Shown: positions 1 to 8,251, numbered from the stretch's first letter. The stretch is 38,424 bases of DNA from Pseudomonas kielensis (GCF_014236655.1 NZ_JACMYG010000040.1:1-38424), one strand, 5' to 3'. Numbers and translations are program-made. Notes: generated from the sequence alone by a model not told the origin.

Positions 1-1
1 A

Positions 2-451
2 GCGAGTGGGGCGGCTATGGTGGGGGCGGTGTTTGATTATACGGATGCCTGGGAGAGCAGAAAACGAGGAAGCCCCAGCTTGACCTTCTTTTATGCTTTG
101 CGGGCAACCGCTCAAGTTGGATCCGCTTATTTTTCAGCCGCGATAGGGGTAGCTGTTGCGGGTTCTTTTGTTAAGCACCTTATCCAGAATTATGGTGAGC
201 AACGTATCCTTGCTCTTTTGCTCGATAAATCGGCGCTACTTGCACTGCGAATGACTTTTATGCTTCGTTGGTGCATCCGTATTAATGTCGTGATCTTTGC
301 GTCCACTGTGGTGTTTGAGGTACTGCTTCCCAATGCTCTGCAAAACTATCTGCAGCATTGCACCTTTCGCAGGGATCGATCGATTGGAACCCCTGCCAAT
401 GAAGAACAGGAGTTGAAAAACCTGCAGAAAGCCATCGAGTCGACGTTCTGA
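2..451 (+). CDS. T6SS effector, VasX/BTH_I2691-like, C-terminal part (cut by window start)
   Basis: The reading frame is open to the left edge (from base 2), so the ATG at 17 is internal and only about the last 150 residues are present. The fragment is hydrophobic, with at least two probable membrane segments (about residues 30-55 and 80-105 after the ATG). It ends in a short charged tail containing an Asn-Glu-Glu-Gln-Glu stretch. The order (hydrophobic segments, then a Cys-containing basic stretch, then a short tail) resembles the distal part of the effector at 15460-18703, and the same DUF6708-type gene follows in both places. The TGA stop overlaps the ATG of the next gene by one base, so the two are translationally coupled. 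Known for the family: VasX-like effectors are T6SS-delivered membrane-permeabilising toxins. Inferred: this is the membrane-active end of such a toxin. The N-terminal delivery region is outside the window, so the family call rests on context. Confidence 0.6.
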   Translation, partial: ASGAAMVGAVFDYTDAWESRKRGSPSLTFFYALRATAQVGSAYFSAAIGVAVAGSFVKHLIQNYGEQRILALLLDKSALLALRMTFMLRWCIRINVVIFASTVVFEVLLPNALQNYLQHCTFRRDRSIGTPANEEQELKNLQKAIESTF

Positions 452-1458
452 TGTATTTGTATGAGTGGCTGGCCTTCGACGGGCGCGAAAAGGTGGATTA
501 TCAAAAATTGGTGGAGGAGACAGAAAAACAAAAAACAAAAGGTGGAAAAATACCGCCTATCACTGTGCAGCACAGCGTTTCGAACAGTGTATTCGACAAC
601 GAATCGCTGTATGAGCACAACCCAACATACATTGATGTTCGTACCCCGAATGATGAAAAGCGAGGGTTGATTACTTTGATCGTTGGTGGCGGCGGTAGTA
701 TTTTGGTCTGGGGGTGCTTGCTTGCACTTTACTTAGTATCAAGGACGCTTTTAGGTCTTGATCCGCACCAAGAAGAATCACTGCCGTGGGATTTTTATCT
801 TTTCAGTGTCACTGCAGTTGGTATTGCCGGTGTTTCGTTTTTTTTATACTTTAGATACGTCTTTCCCTATTTGCGCTTGGAGGCATTTACCGCCCGCCGT
901 CTGATCGTTCGCTTCAACCGCATCACCCGAAGGGTCTACCTGCTGCGGCCCAAACACCTCGGTGGCGTCGTCGCACTGGATTGGGACAAGGCTGAAGTCT
1001 GTCTCGACCCCAATATGACCGAAGCGCAAGGCATCGGGGGATTTGTACTACTAGGTTGGGAAAAGGAAAGTCATGGGGTTTTCGACGCCGCAGGCCAGCC
1101 AAAAGACGACTTCGAAATCACTTTTGTCGGCAAACCCACCCGCGGCGCCTCAGAACTCCTGGCTTTCTGGGAATATATCCGCCGCTACATGGAGTACGGT
1201 CCCGATGCCGCACCCAGGCCCCTGCGGTTGATCAGCAAGTTCCCCTGGCCATGGAACTCCTTCAAAGTCGCATGGCGGCTGGACACAGGCTCTCTCGGCA
1301 AGCCGGTGCTGTGGTTTTTTGTCTTGATCAACCTACTGCTGTTGCCAGTGATCCTGATCCATGGGGTCTTTCACTGGGTGTCATTGTTGCTGTGTTACGA
1401 ACCGAGGTTTCCCAAAGCCATCGAGCAAGCGGGGGAACTGCGCGATGGCAAAAATTAA
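451..1458 (+). CDS. DUF6708 membrane protein, presumed T6SS immunity protein (copy 1)
   Basis: This 335-residue protein has a cytoplasmic-looking N-terminus (about 1-70), a membrane hairpin (about 74-98 and 116-137), a soluble domain around Arg-Phe-Asn-Arg-Ile-Thr-Arg (about 155-260), and a third hydrophobic stretch near 285-315. The RFNR-type motif and basic patch are typical of what I know as DUF6708. It starts inside the stop codon of the upstream effector (TGATG), as expected for an immunity gene made together with its toxin. A second copy follows at 1586-2596. The two are nearly identical from about residue 142 to the end but strongly divergent over about 12-140, which includes the membrane hairpin. 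That hairpin region is also more AT-rich than the flanks. Inferred: an inner-membrane immunity protein against a membrane-active toxin. No function has been shown from sequence alone. Confidence 0.7.
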   Translation: MYLYEWLAFDGREKVDYQKLVEETEKQKTKGGKIPPITVQHSVSNSVFDNESLYEHNPTYIDVRTPNDEKRGLITLIVGGGGSILVWGCLLALYLVSRTLLGLDPHQEESLPWDFYLFSVTAVGIAGVSFFLYFRYVFPYLRLEAFTARRLIVRFNRITRRVYLLRPKHLGGVVALDWDKAEVCLDPNMTEAQGIGGFVLLGWEKESHGVFDAAGQPKDDFEITFVGKPTRGASELLAFWEYIRRYMEYGPDAAPRPLRLISKFPWPWNSFKVAWRLDTGSLGKPVLWFFVLINLLLLPVILIHGVFHWVSLLLCYEPRFPKAIEQAGELRDGKN

Positions 1459-1462
1459 TTGT

Positions 1463-1586
1463 CTGAGTAGAAAAAAACTGAAAGTCCCAGCTTGTGCTTT
1501 TATTACATCGCACAGCCGACAGTTCAAGTTGGGATTGGAAAATGTCTAGCGGTAATTACTTTTTTCTCGATAAGTTGACGCTTTAA
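1463..1586 (+). pseudogene. Decayed fragment of the effector gene between the two immunity copies
   Basis: The spacer between the two DUF6708 genes resembles pieces of the effector 3' region at 50-240. The stretch at 1467-1532 (GAGTAG, an A-run, CCCAGCTTG, then TTCAAGTTGG) parallels 54-120 (GAGCAG, an A-run, CCCAGCTTG, then CTCAAGTTGG). The stretch at 1562-1584 (CTCGATAA..GACGCTT) parallels CTCGATAAATCGGCGCTAC near 221-240. The last in-frame piece reads Leu-Asp-Lys and ends with a TAA that overlaps the next ATG by one base, the same stop/start overlap as in the intact pair at 449-453. The frame is broken and much of the intervening sequence is missing. I infer a fossil left when an effector-immunity pair was duplicated or replaced. 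Similarity was judged by eye. Confidence 0.5.
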
Positions 1587-2596
1587 TGTATTTGTACGAA
1601 TGGCTGGCCTTCGATGGGTACGAAAAAAACGATTGCTCAGAACGAGTTACTGGCACGAAAAAACAGAAAAAATACAGTGCCAATACTGCGCCTGTAAACG
1701 TAAGTCGCTGCATGTCAGAATCTGCTTCTGATAATAGCTCGCTATACTCCTATAACAATATCTATATAGACGTCCGAACCCCAAATGACGAAAAAAGAGG
1801 CGCGATTACATTGTCGGTGGGCATGGGAGGGTTGATGTTGTTGCTGGCCGCTGTTGCCGCTACCTGGTTTCCCATTGAGGATTTGATAAGAGGGGCTGAT
1901 GTCAACGGACTTCACTTGGGGTGGGAGTTTTACATCTTCAGTGTGCTATTGACGCCAATGACTTGCTGGGGTGGGCTTTACTTATACTTCAGATATGCCT
2001 TCCGTCATTTACGCCTGGAAGCCTTTACCGCCCGCCGTCTAATCGTACGTTTCAATCGCATTACCCGAAAAGTCTACCTGCTGCGTCCCAAACACCTTGG
2101 CGGCGTAGTCGCTTTGGACTGGGACAAGGCCGAAGTTTTTCTCGATCCTGATATGTCCGAAGCGCAAGGCATCGACGGGTTTGTGCTGCTAGGTTGGGAC
2201 AAGGAGAGTCACGGGGTTTTTGATGCACAAGGCCAGCCTAAAGACACCCTCGAAGTCACCTTTGTCGGCAAACCCACGCGCGACGCTACTGAGCTCCTGG
2301 CGTTCTGGGAGTATATCCGCCGTTATATGGAGTACGGTCCCGAGGCCGCGCCTAGACCTCAGCGTCTGCTCAGCAAGTTTCCTTGGCCATGGAATTCCTT
2401 TAAAGCCGCGTGGCGACTGGACACGGGTTTTGTCGGCAAGCCGGCGTTGTGGTTTTTTATCTTGCTCAACCTGCTCTTGTTACCAGTGATCCTGATCCAT
2501 GGGTTCTTTCATTGGGTGTCATTACTGCTGTGCTACGAACCAACATTTCCGAAAGCCATCGAGCAAGCGGGGCGACCGCTGGACGGTACGGGTTAA
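1586..2596 (+). CDS. DUF6708 membrane protein, presumed orphan immunity protein (copy 2)
   Basis: This 336-residue paralogue of the gene at 451-1458 begins with the same Met-Tyr-Leu-Tyr-Glu-Trp-Leu-Ala-Phe-Asp-Gly. It then diverges until about residue 142, after which it is nearly identical to copy 1, including the Arg-Phe-Asn-Arg-Ile-Thr-Arg motif and the C-terminal hydrophobic stretch. The divergent part carries its own membrane hairpin (about 76-95 and 116-138). It is preceded by a toxin-gene remnant rather than an intact toxin, so it looks like an orphan immunity gene kept for protection against a rival's toxin variant. That role is inference. Its 3' end overlaps the convergent XRE-cupin gene by 4 bases. 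Confidence 0.65.
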   Translation: MYLYEWLAFDGYEKNDCSERVTGTKKQKKYSANTAPVNVSRCMSESASDNSSLYSYNNIYIDVRTPNDEKRGAITLSVGMGGLMLLLAAVAATWFPIEDLIRGADVNGLHLGWEFYIFSVLLTPMTCWGGLYLYFRYAFRHLRLEAFTARRLIVRFNRITRKVYLLRPKHLGGVVALDWDKAEVFLDPDMSEAQGIDGFVLLGWDKESHGVFDAQGQPKDTLEVTFVGKPTRDATELLAFWEYIRRYMEYGPEAAPRPQRLLSKFPWPWNSFKAAWRLDTGFVGKPALWFFILLNLLLLPVILIHGFFHWVSLLLCYEPTFPKAIEQAGRPLDGTG

Positions 2597-3189
2597 AACG
2601 TCGGCGGAGTAATCACCCAGATCACTACCGCATCCACTTCGCCAGGGTTGCCGTAGCGATGCGGCTCCTGGCTCGAGAAGCTGAAGCTGTCGCCTTCGCT
2701 GAGCTGGAAATGCCGTTCGCCGACCCACAACTCGAAGCTGCCGCACAGCAGGTAGCCGGCTTCTTCGCCGTCGTGGCTGTAGCTTTGCTGGCTGTAGGTG
2801 CCGGGTGGGAAGCGCGAGTGGAGCATTTCCAGTTGGCGGTTGGGCTGGGGGGTGAGCAGGTGGTCGACGATGCCGTCTTCGTAGTGCACGCTCAGGCGGC
2901 TGTTCTTGCGCACCACCACGCCCTGGTCTTCGGGGGCGGTGGGGACTTCGCTGGCGAAGAACCACTGGATGGTCACGCCCAGGCTGCGGGCGATGTTGAA
3001 CAGCGCCGGTATCGACGGGTAGGCGAGGTTGCGTTCCAGTTGGCTGATGTAGCCGGCGGTCAATTCACTCAACTGCGCCAACTGCGCCAGGGTCATGCCC
3101 CGGCGTTTGCGCAGGCCGCGAATCCGCGTGCCGAGGAAATGCGGCGCAGCGCTGCCGATGTCGGGCGCAGGCGTGTTGCTGTTGCTCAT
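2593..3189 (-). CDS. XRE-family transcriptional regulator with C-terminal cupin domain
   Basis: The protein has 198 residues when started at the ATG at 3189, which has GGAA about 7 bases upstream. A GTG start at 3225 is possible but poorer. An XRE-type helix-turn-helix lies at about residues 18-75 (the stretch containing Gly-Met-Thr-Leu-Ala-Gln-Leu-Ala and Tyr-Ile-Ser-Gln-Leu-Glu). A cupin_2 barrel follows at about 115-190 with a Pro-Gly-Thr-Tyr region and a Gly-Asp-Ser-Phe turn. Such regulators usually sense a small molecule in the cupin pocket and control an adjacent amine or amino-acid catabolic gene. The gene lies head-to-tail downstream of the flavoprotein gene at 3304-5265, with a 114-bp gap holding a 10-bp inverted repeat. 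Likely targets are the flavoprotein and the divergent binding-protein gene. The effector molecule is unknown. Confidence 0.85.
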   Translation of the reverse strand: MSNSNTPAPDIGSAAPHFLGTRIRGLRKRRGMTLAQLAQLSELTAGYISQLERNLAYPSIPALFNIARSLGVTIQWFFASEVPTAPEDQGVVVRKNSRLSVHYEDGIVDHLLTPQPNRQLEMLHSRFPPGTYSQQSYSHDGEEAGYLLCGSFELWVGERHFQLSEGDSFSFSSQEPHRYGNPGEVDAVVIWVITPPTF

Positions 3190-3212
3190 GGCAAATTCCA
3201 GACCGGGAGGGA

Positions 3213-3271
3213 CTTGAGCGCACACCCTGTGGGAGAGAGCCTGCAGTTAAACGCACGGATTTGCGCTCAAG
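3213..3271. promoter_or_regulatory. Long-spaced inverted repeat upstream of the XRE-cupin gene
   Basis: CTTGAGCGCA (3213-3222) and its exact reverse complement TGCGCTCAAG (3262-3271) are separated by 39 bases, just upstream of the XRE-cupin start at 3189. The pair could be two operator half-sites for autoregulation or a stem in the 5' leader. The function is not known. Confidence 0.35.
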
Positions 3272-3303
3272 CCAAAACCTAAAGTCCCGGAGTATAAACA
3301 GGC

Positions 3304-5265
3304 TTAAAGCTCCCAGGCGACTTTCAGGCCTTCGTAGATGGCTTCTTCGGCGGTGCGCGGTGCCAGGCAGTCGCCGATCCGGCGAAACTCCACCAGTCCC
3401 TGCAGTTCGGCACCGAGGGTGTCCACGGGTTGGTGGCCCTGGCACAACACCAGGGTGTCAATGTTCTCCAGCAGCATGGGCTCGCCGCTGGCGGTGTGTT
3501 GCAGGTACACCGTGTTGTCGTCGCAGCCATAGAGTCGGGCATACGGGGTGATCGGGATGCCAAGCTTGTGCAGTTCGCCGGCCAGTTGGTCACGCACGTA
3601 CAGCGGCAGGTTTTCCCCGCAATGGGTGCCATTGACCGCCAACTGGACCTGATGACCGGCCCGCACCAGACGCTCGGCGATACCCGGGCCGATCCAGTCG
3701 CAGCGCCAGTCCACCACCACCACCGAACGCCCGATCGGCACCTGGTCCTTGAGCACCTGCCAGGCGTCGACCACCTGCAGTTCACCACCACGCTCGAAGG
3801 TCGGCCAATAGGGCTCGGCGCCGGTGGCGATGATCACCAGGTCGGGTTGTTCCTGCTCCACCAGTGCCCGGTCGACCCGGGTGTTACGCACCACGCGCAC
3901 CCCGGCCAGTTGCATCTCTCGCTGCAGGTTGGTGCTGGCTCCGCCGAACTCGGCGCGGCGCGGCAGCAGTTGGGCCAGCAGCACTTGGCCGCCGAGTTGC
4001 GAACTGGCTTCGTACAGGGTCACCTCATGCCCGCGTTGGGCCGCCACTGCTGCGGCCTTCATCCCGGCGGGGCCACCGCCGGCAATCATGATGCGCTTGC
4101 GTTGGGTCGCTGGTGCGCGTTGGCTGTAGATCAGTTCGCGGCCGGTTTCCGGGTGCTGGATGCAGGAAATCGGCAAACCCTTGTGGAAGTGCCCGATGCA
4201 CGCCTGGTTGCAGGCGATGCAGGCACGCACGTCTTCGGCACGGCCGGCGTCGGTCTTGTTGGGCATTTGCGGGTCGCAGATCAGCGCCCGGGTCATGCCA
4301 CAGACATCGGCCTGGCCCCGGGCCAGGATCAGTTCCGCTTCCTGGGGCTGGTTGATCCGCCCGGTGACGAACAGCGGAATGTTCAGGCCCGCCTTGAAGG
4401 TCCCGGCTTCCCTGGCCAGGTACGCCGCTTCGATGGCCATCGGCGGCACAATGTGCACCGCGCCACCCAGCGAGGCCGAGGTGCCGGCGACGATGTGCAC
4501 GTAGTCCAGTTGCCCCTGCAGCGCTTGCACGCTGGCCAGGGATTCATCTTCGCTCAAGCCTTCGGGGTCACGCTCGTCCGCCGAAATGCGCAGGCCAATG
4601 ATGAACTGTTCGTCGGTGCTGGCGCGCACCGCCGCTATCACTTCCCGCAGGAAGCGCAGGCGCTGTTCGAGGTCACCGTTGTAGTGGTCGGTGCGCCGGT
4701 TGACCCGTGGATTGATGAACTGCGCGGGCAGGTAACCATGGCTGGCGACCACCTCGACCCCGTCGATTCCGGCCTGATGCAGGCGGCGAGCGGCCGCCGC
4801 ATAACCGGCGACGATCTCATCGATCATCGCCTGGTCCAGCGCCCGCGGCATCACCCGAAAGCGCTCATTGGGCACCGCGGAGGCGGAGTAGGCCACCGCC
4901 AGCAAGCCGTCGCTGGACTCCATGATTTCCCGTCCCGGGTGGAAAATCTGCGACAGCACCAGGGTGCCGTGGGCGTGGCACGTCTGCGCCAGTTCGCGGT
5001 AGCCCTCGATGCAGGCGTCATCCGTGGCCATCAGCACATGGGAGGTGTACCGCGCACTGTCGTGGACTCCGGCCACCTGCAGCACGATCAACCCGACACC
5101 GCCTTCGGCACGAGCCCGGTGATAGGCGATCAGTTGCGCGTTGACCAGGTTGTCGGTCGGCATCGAGGTGTCGTGCCCACTGGACATGATGCGGTTTTTC
5201 AAGCGTTTGCCGCGGATCTGCAAGGGTTCGAACAGATGGGCAAAGGCGGGGGACGAGGTCGGCAT
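3304..5265 (-). CDS. Old Yellow Enzyme-type FMN/4Fe-4S/FAD oxidoreductase (dienoyl-CoA reductase / amine dehydrogenase-like)
   Basis: The protein has 653 residues. An FMN-binding TIM barrel occupies about 1-340, with the OYE hallmark Leu-Lys-Asn-Arg-Ile near the N-terminus and His/Tyr residues around Ser-His-Gly-Tyr-Leu. An iron-sulfur cluster site follows with Cys349, Cys352, Cys356 and Cys368 (C-x2-C-x3-C-x11-C). Then comes an FAD/NAD-binding half starting at a Gly-Gly-Gly-Pro-Ala-Gly motif near residue 391. This architecture is shared by 2,4-dienoyl-CoA reductase, trimethylamine and dimethylamine dehydrogenases and N-methylproline/betaine demethylases. Beside amine and arginine genes, a demethylase or amine dehydrogenase role seems likelier than fatty-acid reduction, but the substrate is inferred. 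The start has GGAG about 10 bases upstream. It is transcribed away from the binding-protein gene at 5482. Confidence 0.85.
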   Translation of the reverse strand: MPTSSPAFAHLFEPLQIRGKRLKNRIMSSGHDTSMPTDNLVNAQLIAYHRARAEGGVGLIVLQVAGVHDSARYTSHVLMATDDACIEGYRELAQTCHAHGTLVLSQIFHPGREIMESSDGLLAVAYSASAVPNERFRVMPRALDQAMIDEIVAGYAAAARRLHQAGIDGVEVVASHGYLPAQFINPRVNRRTDHYNGDLEQRLRFLREVIAAVRASTDEQFIIGLRISADERDPEGLSEDESLASVQALQGQLDYVHIVAGTSASLGGAVHIVPPMAIEAAYLAREAGTFKAGLNIPLFVTGRINQPQEAELILARGQADVCGMTRALICDPQMPNKTDAGRAEDVRACIACNQACIGHFHKGLPISCIQHPETGRELIYSQRAPATQRKRIMIAGGGPAGMKAAAVAAQRGHEVTLYEASSQLGGQVLLAQLLPRRAEFGGASTNLQREMQLAGVRVVRNTRVDRALVEQEQPDLVIIATGAEPYWPTFERGGELQVVDAWQVLKDQVPIGRSVVVVDWRCDWIGPGIAERLVRAGHQVQLAVNGTHCGENLPLYVRDQLAGELHKLGIPITPYARLYGCDDNTVYLQHTASGEPMLLENIDTLVLCQGHQPVDTLGAELQGLVEFRRIGDCLAPRTAEEAIYEGLKVAWEL

Positions 5266-5344
5266 GGTGGGCTTACTCCAGGCAGGCTGAAGCCGAAAGG
5301 CCGTGCTTCGGCGTTGTTATTATTGCCCTATAGAAATTTACCGG

Positions 5345-5373
5345 CAGTAAAAAATCAACTTGTTTTTTTACTG
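5345..5373. promoter_or_regulatory. Candidate operator between divergent flavoprotein and binding-protein genes
   Basis: A perfect 10-bp inverted repeat, CAGTAAAAAA (5345-5354) and TTTTTTACTG (5364-5373), has a 9-base spacer in the 216-bp divergent intergenic region. A site shared by both promoters would suit the XRE-cupin regulator encoded downstream of the flavoprotein. The binding protein is inferred. Confidence 0.4.
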
Positions 5374-5481
5374 AGGCTTGCAGTACTTTCGTTTGGCGCC
5401 CGCTCCTGGGGCGAACCTCACAACAATAAAAATGGGTCACACCGGCCTTGCTCCGGGTGGCACCTGCACGAGGACTGCCAG

Positions 5482-6531
5482 ATGAACTCCAATAGACTCA
5501 AGCTCGCTCGTTATCCCTTGCTGCTGTCCCTGGCCATGGCCCTTGGCAACGCTCAGGCGGCACCGGACATGGTGGTGGTCGGCTACGGCGGCGCCGGACA
5601 GAAGGCCCAGGACGTGGCGTTTTTCCAGCCCTTCAGCGCGCTGGACCAGAGCAAATTGATCCAGAGCGAATACAACGGCGAAATGGCCCGGATCAAGGTA
5701 ATGGTCGACACCGGCAACGTTGATTGGGACGTGGTGCAGATCGAAGGCCCTGACCTGATGCGCGGCTGCGAAGAAGGTATGTACGAACGCCTGGACTGGA
5801 CGCAACTGGGTCACGCCGCGCAGTTGATTCCCGAGGCCGCGCAGGCGTGCGGTTCCGCCGCATTGGTGTGGAGCGTGGCGATTGCCTATGACACCGACAA
5901 GCTGGCCCAGGCCCCGGCCTCATGGGCGGATTTCTGGAACGTGGAGAAAATCCCCGGCAAACGTGGCCTGCGCAAACGCGCGGTGTACAACCTGGAGTTC
6001 GCCTTGCTGGCCGACGGGGTCAAGGTCGAGGACGTCTATCAAGTCCTGGGCACGCCTGAAGGGGTCAACCGCGCCTTCGCCAAGCTCACCGAACTCAAGC
6101 CCCATATCCAGTGGTGGGAAGCCGGCGCGCAACCGGCGCAATGGCTGGCCGCCGGCGACGTGGTCATGACCTCCACCTACAGCGGCCGGATTGCCGCCGC
6201 GGCCCAAGGCGGCAGTCACCTGGGCCTGGTCTGGCCGGGCAGCCTGTACGGGATGGACTACTGGGCGATCATCAAGGGCTCCCGCCATGTTGATCAGGCC
6301 AAGCGTTTTATCGCGTTCGCCAATCAGCCCGATGCCCAGGTCAAGTACGTGCAGCAGATTCCCTATGGCCCGACCAATACCGAGGCCGCCGCACGCCTGG
6401 ATGCTTCGCTTGCGCGCTGGGTGCCGACCGCGCCGCAGAACCTCAAGGGGGCGCTGTCGATGGACGTCGGCTTCTGGGTCGATCACGGCGAAGAACTGGA
6501 AGAGCGTTTCAACGCCTGGGCCAGCAAGTAA
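5482..6531 (+). CDS. Periplasmic substrate-binding protein, spermidine/putrescine (PotD) type, orphan
   Basis: This 349-residue protein starts with a Sec signal peptide of about 26 residues (Met-Asn-Ser-Asn-Arg-Leu-Lys, a hydrophobic core, cleavage after Ala-Gln-Ala). The mature part has bacterial extracellular solute-binding features: Asp-Val-Val-Gln near residue 77, a Trp-Ala-Asp-Phe-Trp-Asn segment, and a Trp-rich ligand region in the C-terminal lobe. The ATG at 5482 was chosen because it begins the signal peptide, although the ribosome-binding site is weak. No permease or ATPase gene lies nearby, so it either feeds a transporter encoded elsewhere or acts as a sensor. It is divergent from the flavoprotein and is followed after 83 bases by a class II aldolase-like gene, probably in one unit. 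The ligand is probably a polyamine-like or other cationic amine (inference). Confidence 0.8.
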   Translation: MNSNRLKLARYPLLLSLAMALGNAQAAPDMVVVGYGGAGQKAQDVAFFQPFSALDQSKLIQSEYNGEMARIKVMVDTGNVDWDVVQIEGPDLMRGCEEGMYERLDWTQLGHAAQLIPEAAQACGSAALVWSVAIAYDTDKLAQAPASWADFWNVEKIPGKRGLRKRAVYNLEFALLADGVKVEDVYQVLGTPEGVNRAFAKLTELKPHIQWWEAGAQPAQWLAAGDVVMTSTYSGRIAAAAQGGSHLGLVWPGSLYGMDYWAIIKGSRHVDQAKRFIAFANQPDAQVKYVQQIPYGPTNTEAAARLDASLARWVPTAPQNLKGALSMDVGFWVDHGEELEERFNAWASK

Positions 6532-6614
6532 GCCACGCAGCTGGACGCTAGCCCCGTCCAGCCTTACTGTCTGCCCAGCCACCTGCCCATCCACCTGCCT
6601 GGAGAACCTCGTCA

Positions 6615-7409
6615 ATGAAGCCATTTGTCAGCCCATCTGATGCGCCTGTCGAGCGCAGTGCCACTGAGCAGCGCCTGCGTGAAGAGTTGGCGGCCTGCTA
6701 TCGATTGATCGCGCACTTTCGCATGACCGATCTGATCTTCACCCATATCTCGGTGCGCTTGCCTGGGCCTGAGCATCACTTCCTGATCAACCCCTACGGC
6801 TTGATGTTCGATGAAATCAGCGCTTCCAACCTGGTGAAAATCGACCTTCACGGGCGTGCCGTGGAACCGTCGCCGTACCCGGTCAACCCGGCGGGTTTTG
6901 TCATCCACAGCGCGATCCATGGTGCCCGTGACGACGCCCAGTGCGTGCTGCACACCCACACCCGCGCCGGTTGTGCGGTGGCGGCCTTGAAGTGTGGGCT
7001 GTTGCCGGTCAATCAGATTTCCATGGAGTTCTATGGCCGGGTCGCCTACCACGACTACGAAGGCGTGGCGCTGGACCTGAGCGAGCAGCAGCGGTTGGTG
7101 CACGATCTGGCGGACAAGCCGGTGTTAATGCTGCGCAACCATGGCCTGTTGACCGTGGGCGAAACCGTGGGTCAGGCGTTCTTGCGCATGTACTACCTGG
7201 AAAAGGCGTGCGAGATCCAACTGGCGGCCCAGGCCTGTGGTGAATTGGTGCTGCCACCCCACGAGGTCTGCGCACACACCGAACGCCAGTTCAACGACCC
7301 CGGCCGGCCCCTGGAAGAGGGCCAGTTGAGCGATCCGGATGCCATGCAACTGGCCTGGGCGGCGATGTTGCGCCTGCTCGAGCGCATTGCCCCAGGCTAT
7401 CGTGACTGA
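6615..7409 (+). CDS. Class II aldolase/adducin family protein
   Basis: This 264-residue protein has the family's metal-binding histidines: His113 and His115 in a His-Thr-His-Thr-Arg motif and His176 in Arg-Asn-His-Gly-Leu-Leu. The 61-residue spacing matches fuculose-phosphate aldolase. The catalytic Glu that precedes the His pair in true aldolases is not at the expected place, where the sequence reads Pro-Ala-Gly-Phe-Val-Ile-His. It therefore resembles the adducin-like branch, whose members have varied or unknown activities. A GGAG site lies about 9 bases before the start. It sits between an orphan binding protein and a TetR regulator, which points to uptake and breakdown of one compound. The substrate is unknown. 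Confidence 0.8.
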   Translation: MKPFVSPSDAPVERSATEQRLREELAACYRLIAHFRMTDLIFTHISVRLPGPEHHFLINPYGLMFDEISASNLVKIDLHGRAVEPSPYPVNPAGFVIHSAIHGARDDAQCVLHTHTRAGCAVAALKCGLLPVNQISMEFYGRVAYHDYEGVALDLSEQQRLVHDLADKPVLMLRNHGLLTVGETVGQAFLRMYYLEKACEIQLAAQACGELVLPPHEVCAHTERQFNDPGRPLEEGQLSDPDAMQLAWAAMLRLLERIAPGYRD

Positions 7410-7511
7410 ACGCGGGTGAGGCTGGAGACTGGGCGCACTCTTGCTGTACAGTCGTTCAACGCAGGGGCGGTGCAGGGCCCCAATGATCGATCCAAGGAGA
7501 GAGAGTCGCCC

Positions 7512-8159
7512 ATGAGTCAGGAAGCCCGTTTTTCTCGCATGGAGCCGGAGCTGCGCAAGGCCAATCTGATCGAAGCGACCCTGGTGTGCCTCAAGCGCCA
7601 TGGCTTCCAGGGCGCGTCGATTCGCAAGATCTGCGCTGAAGCCGGGGTCTCGGTGGGGCTGATCAGCCATCACTACTCGGGCAAGGACGAACTGGTGGCG
7701 GAAGCCTACATGGCGATCACTGGGCGGGTCATGAGCCTGCTGCGTGAGGCCATGGAGCAGGCCGCGCCGAGTGCGCGGGAGCGTTTGTCGGCGTTTTTTC
7801 GCGGCTCGTTTTCCGCCGAGCTGCTGGACCCGCAACTGATCGATGCCTGGCTGGCGTTCTGGGGCGCGGTGAAAACCGCCGAAGCGATCAACCTGGCCCA
7901 CGAACACTCCTATGGCGAGTACCGCGGCATCTTGCGCAAAGTGCTGGCCGAACTGGCCGAGGAGGAGGGCTGGGAACACTTCGACGCCGACCTCGCGGCC
8001 ATTGGCCTGAGCGCCTTGCTCGATGGTCTGTGGCTGGAGTCTGGGCTCAACCCCGGAACCTTCAGCCCGGAGCAAGGTATGCAGATCTGTGAAGCCTGGG
8101 TCGATGGGCTCCAGGCCGGCGGGCGCCAGCGGTTCTGCCTGCCGACCGGCAGCTGTTGA
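7512..8159 (+). CDS. TetR-family transcriptional regulator (BetI-like)
   Basis: This 215-residue protein has an N-terminal TetR helix-turn-helix at about 18-62, with Phe-Gln-Gly-Ala-Ser-Ile-Arg-Lys-Ile and Gly-Val-Ser-Val-Gly-Leu-Ile-Ser-His-His-Tyr as the DNA-reading part. A ligand-binding C-terminal half follows, with a Trp-Leu-Ala-Phe-Trp segment as in BetI, the choline/betaine repressor. The frame extends upstream to 7416, but the ATG at 7512 is preferred because it follows a purine-rich AAGGAGAGAGAG site and the TetR domain begins soon after. It probably controls the preceding aldolase and binding-protein genes or a nearby quaternary-amine pathway. That is inference from neighbours and BetI resemblance. 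Confidence 0.85.
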   Translation: MSQEARFSRMEPELRKANLIEATLVCLKRHGFQGASIRKICAEAGVSVGLISHHYSGKDELVAEAYMAITGRVMSLLREAMEQAAPSARERLSAFFRGSFSAELLDPQLIDAWLAFWGAVKTAEAINLAHEHSYGEYRGILRKVLAELAEEEGWEHFDADLAAIGLSALLDGLWLESGLNPGTFSPEQGMQICEAWVDGLQAGGRQRFCLPTGSC

Positions 8160-8251
8160 TCGATTGTTCAGCAGGGGCTAGGATCAGCCGCCGAAACGCA
8201 AAACCCCTCTAATAAGAAACACGCCTTCGGGCACACGCAGGACTTTAAGCG

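Noticed and set aside
3430..5481. Upstream extension of the binding-protein frame to a 1033-codon ORF
   Set aside because: The extension is antisense to the flavoprotein. The signal peptide begins at 5482, fixing the true start.
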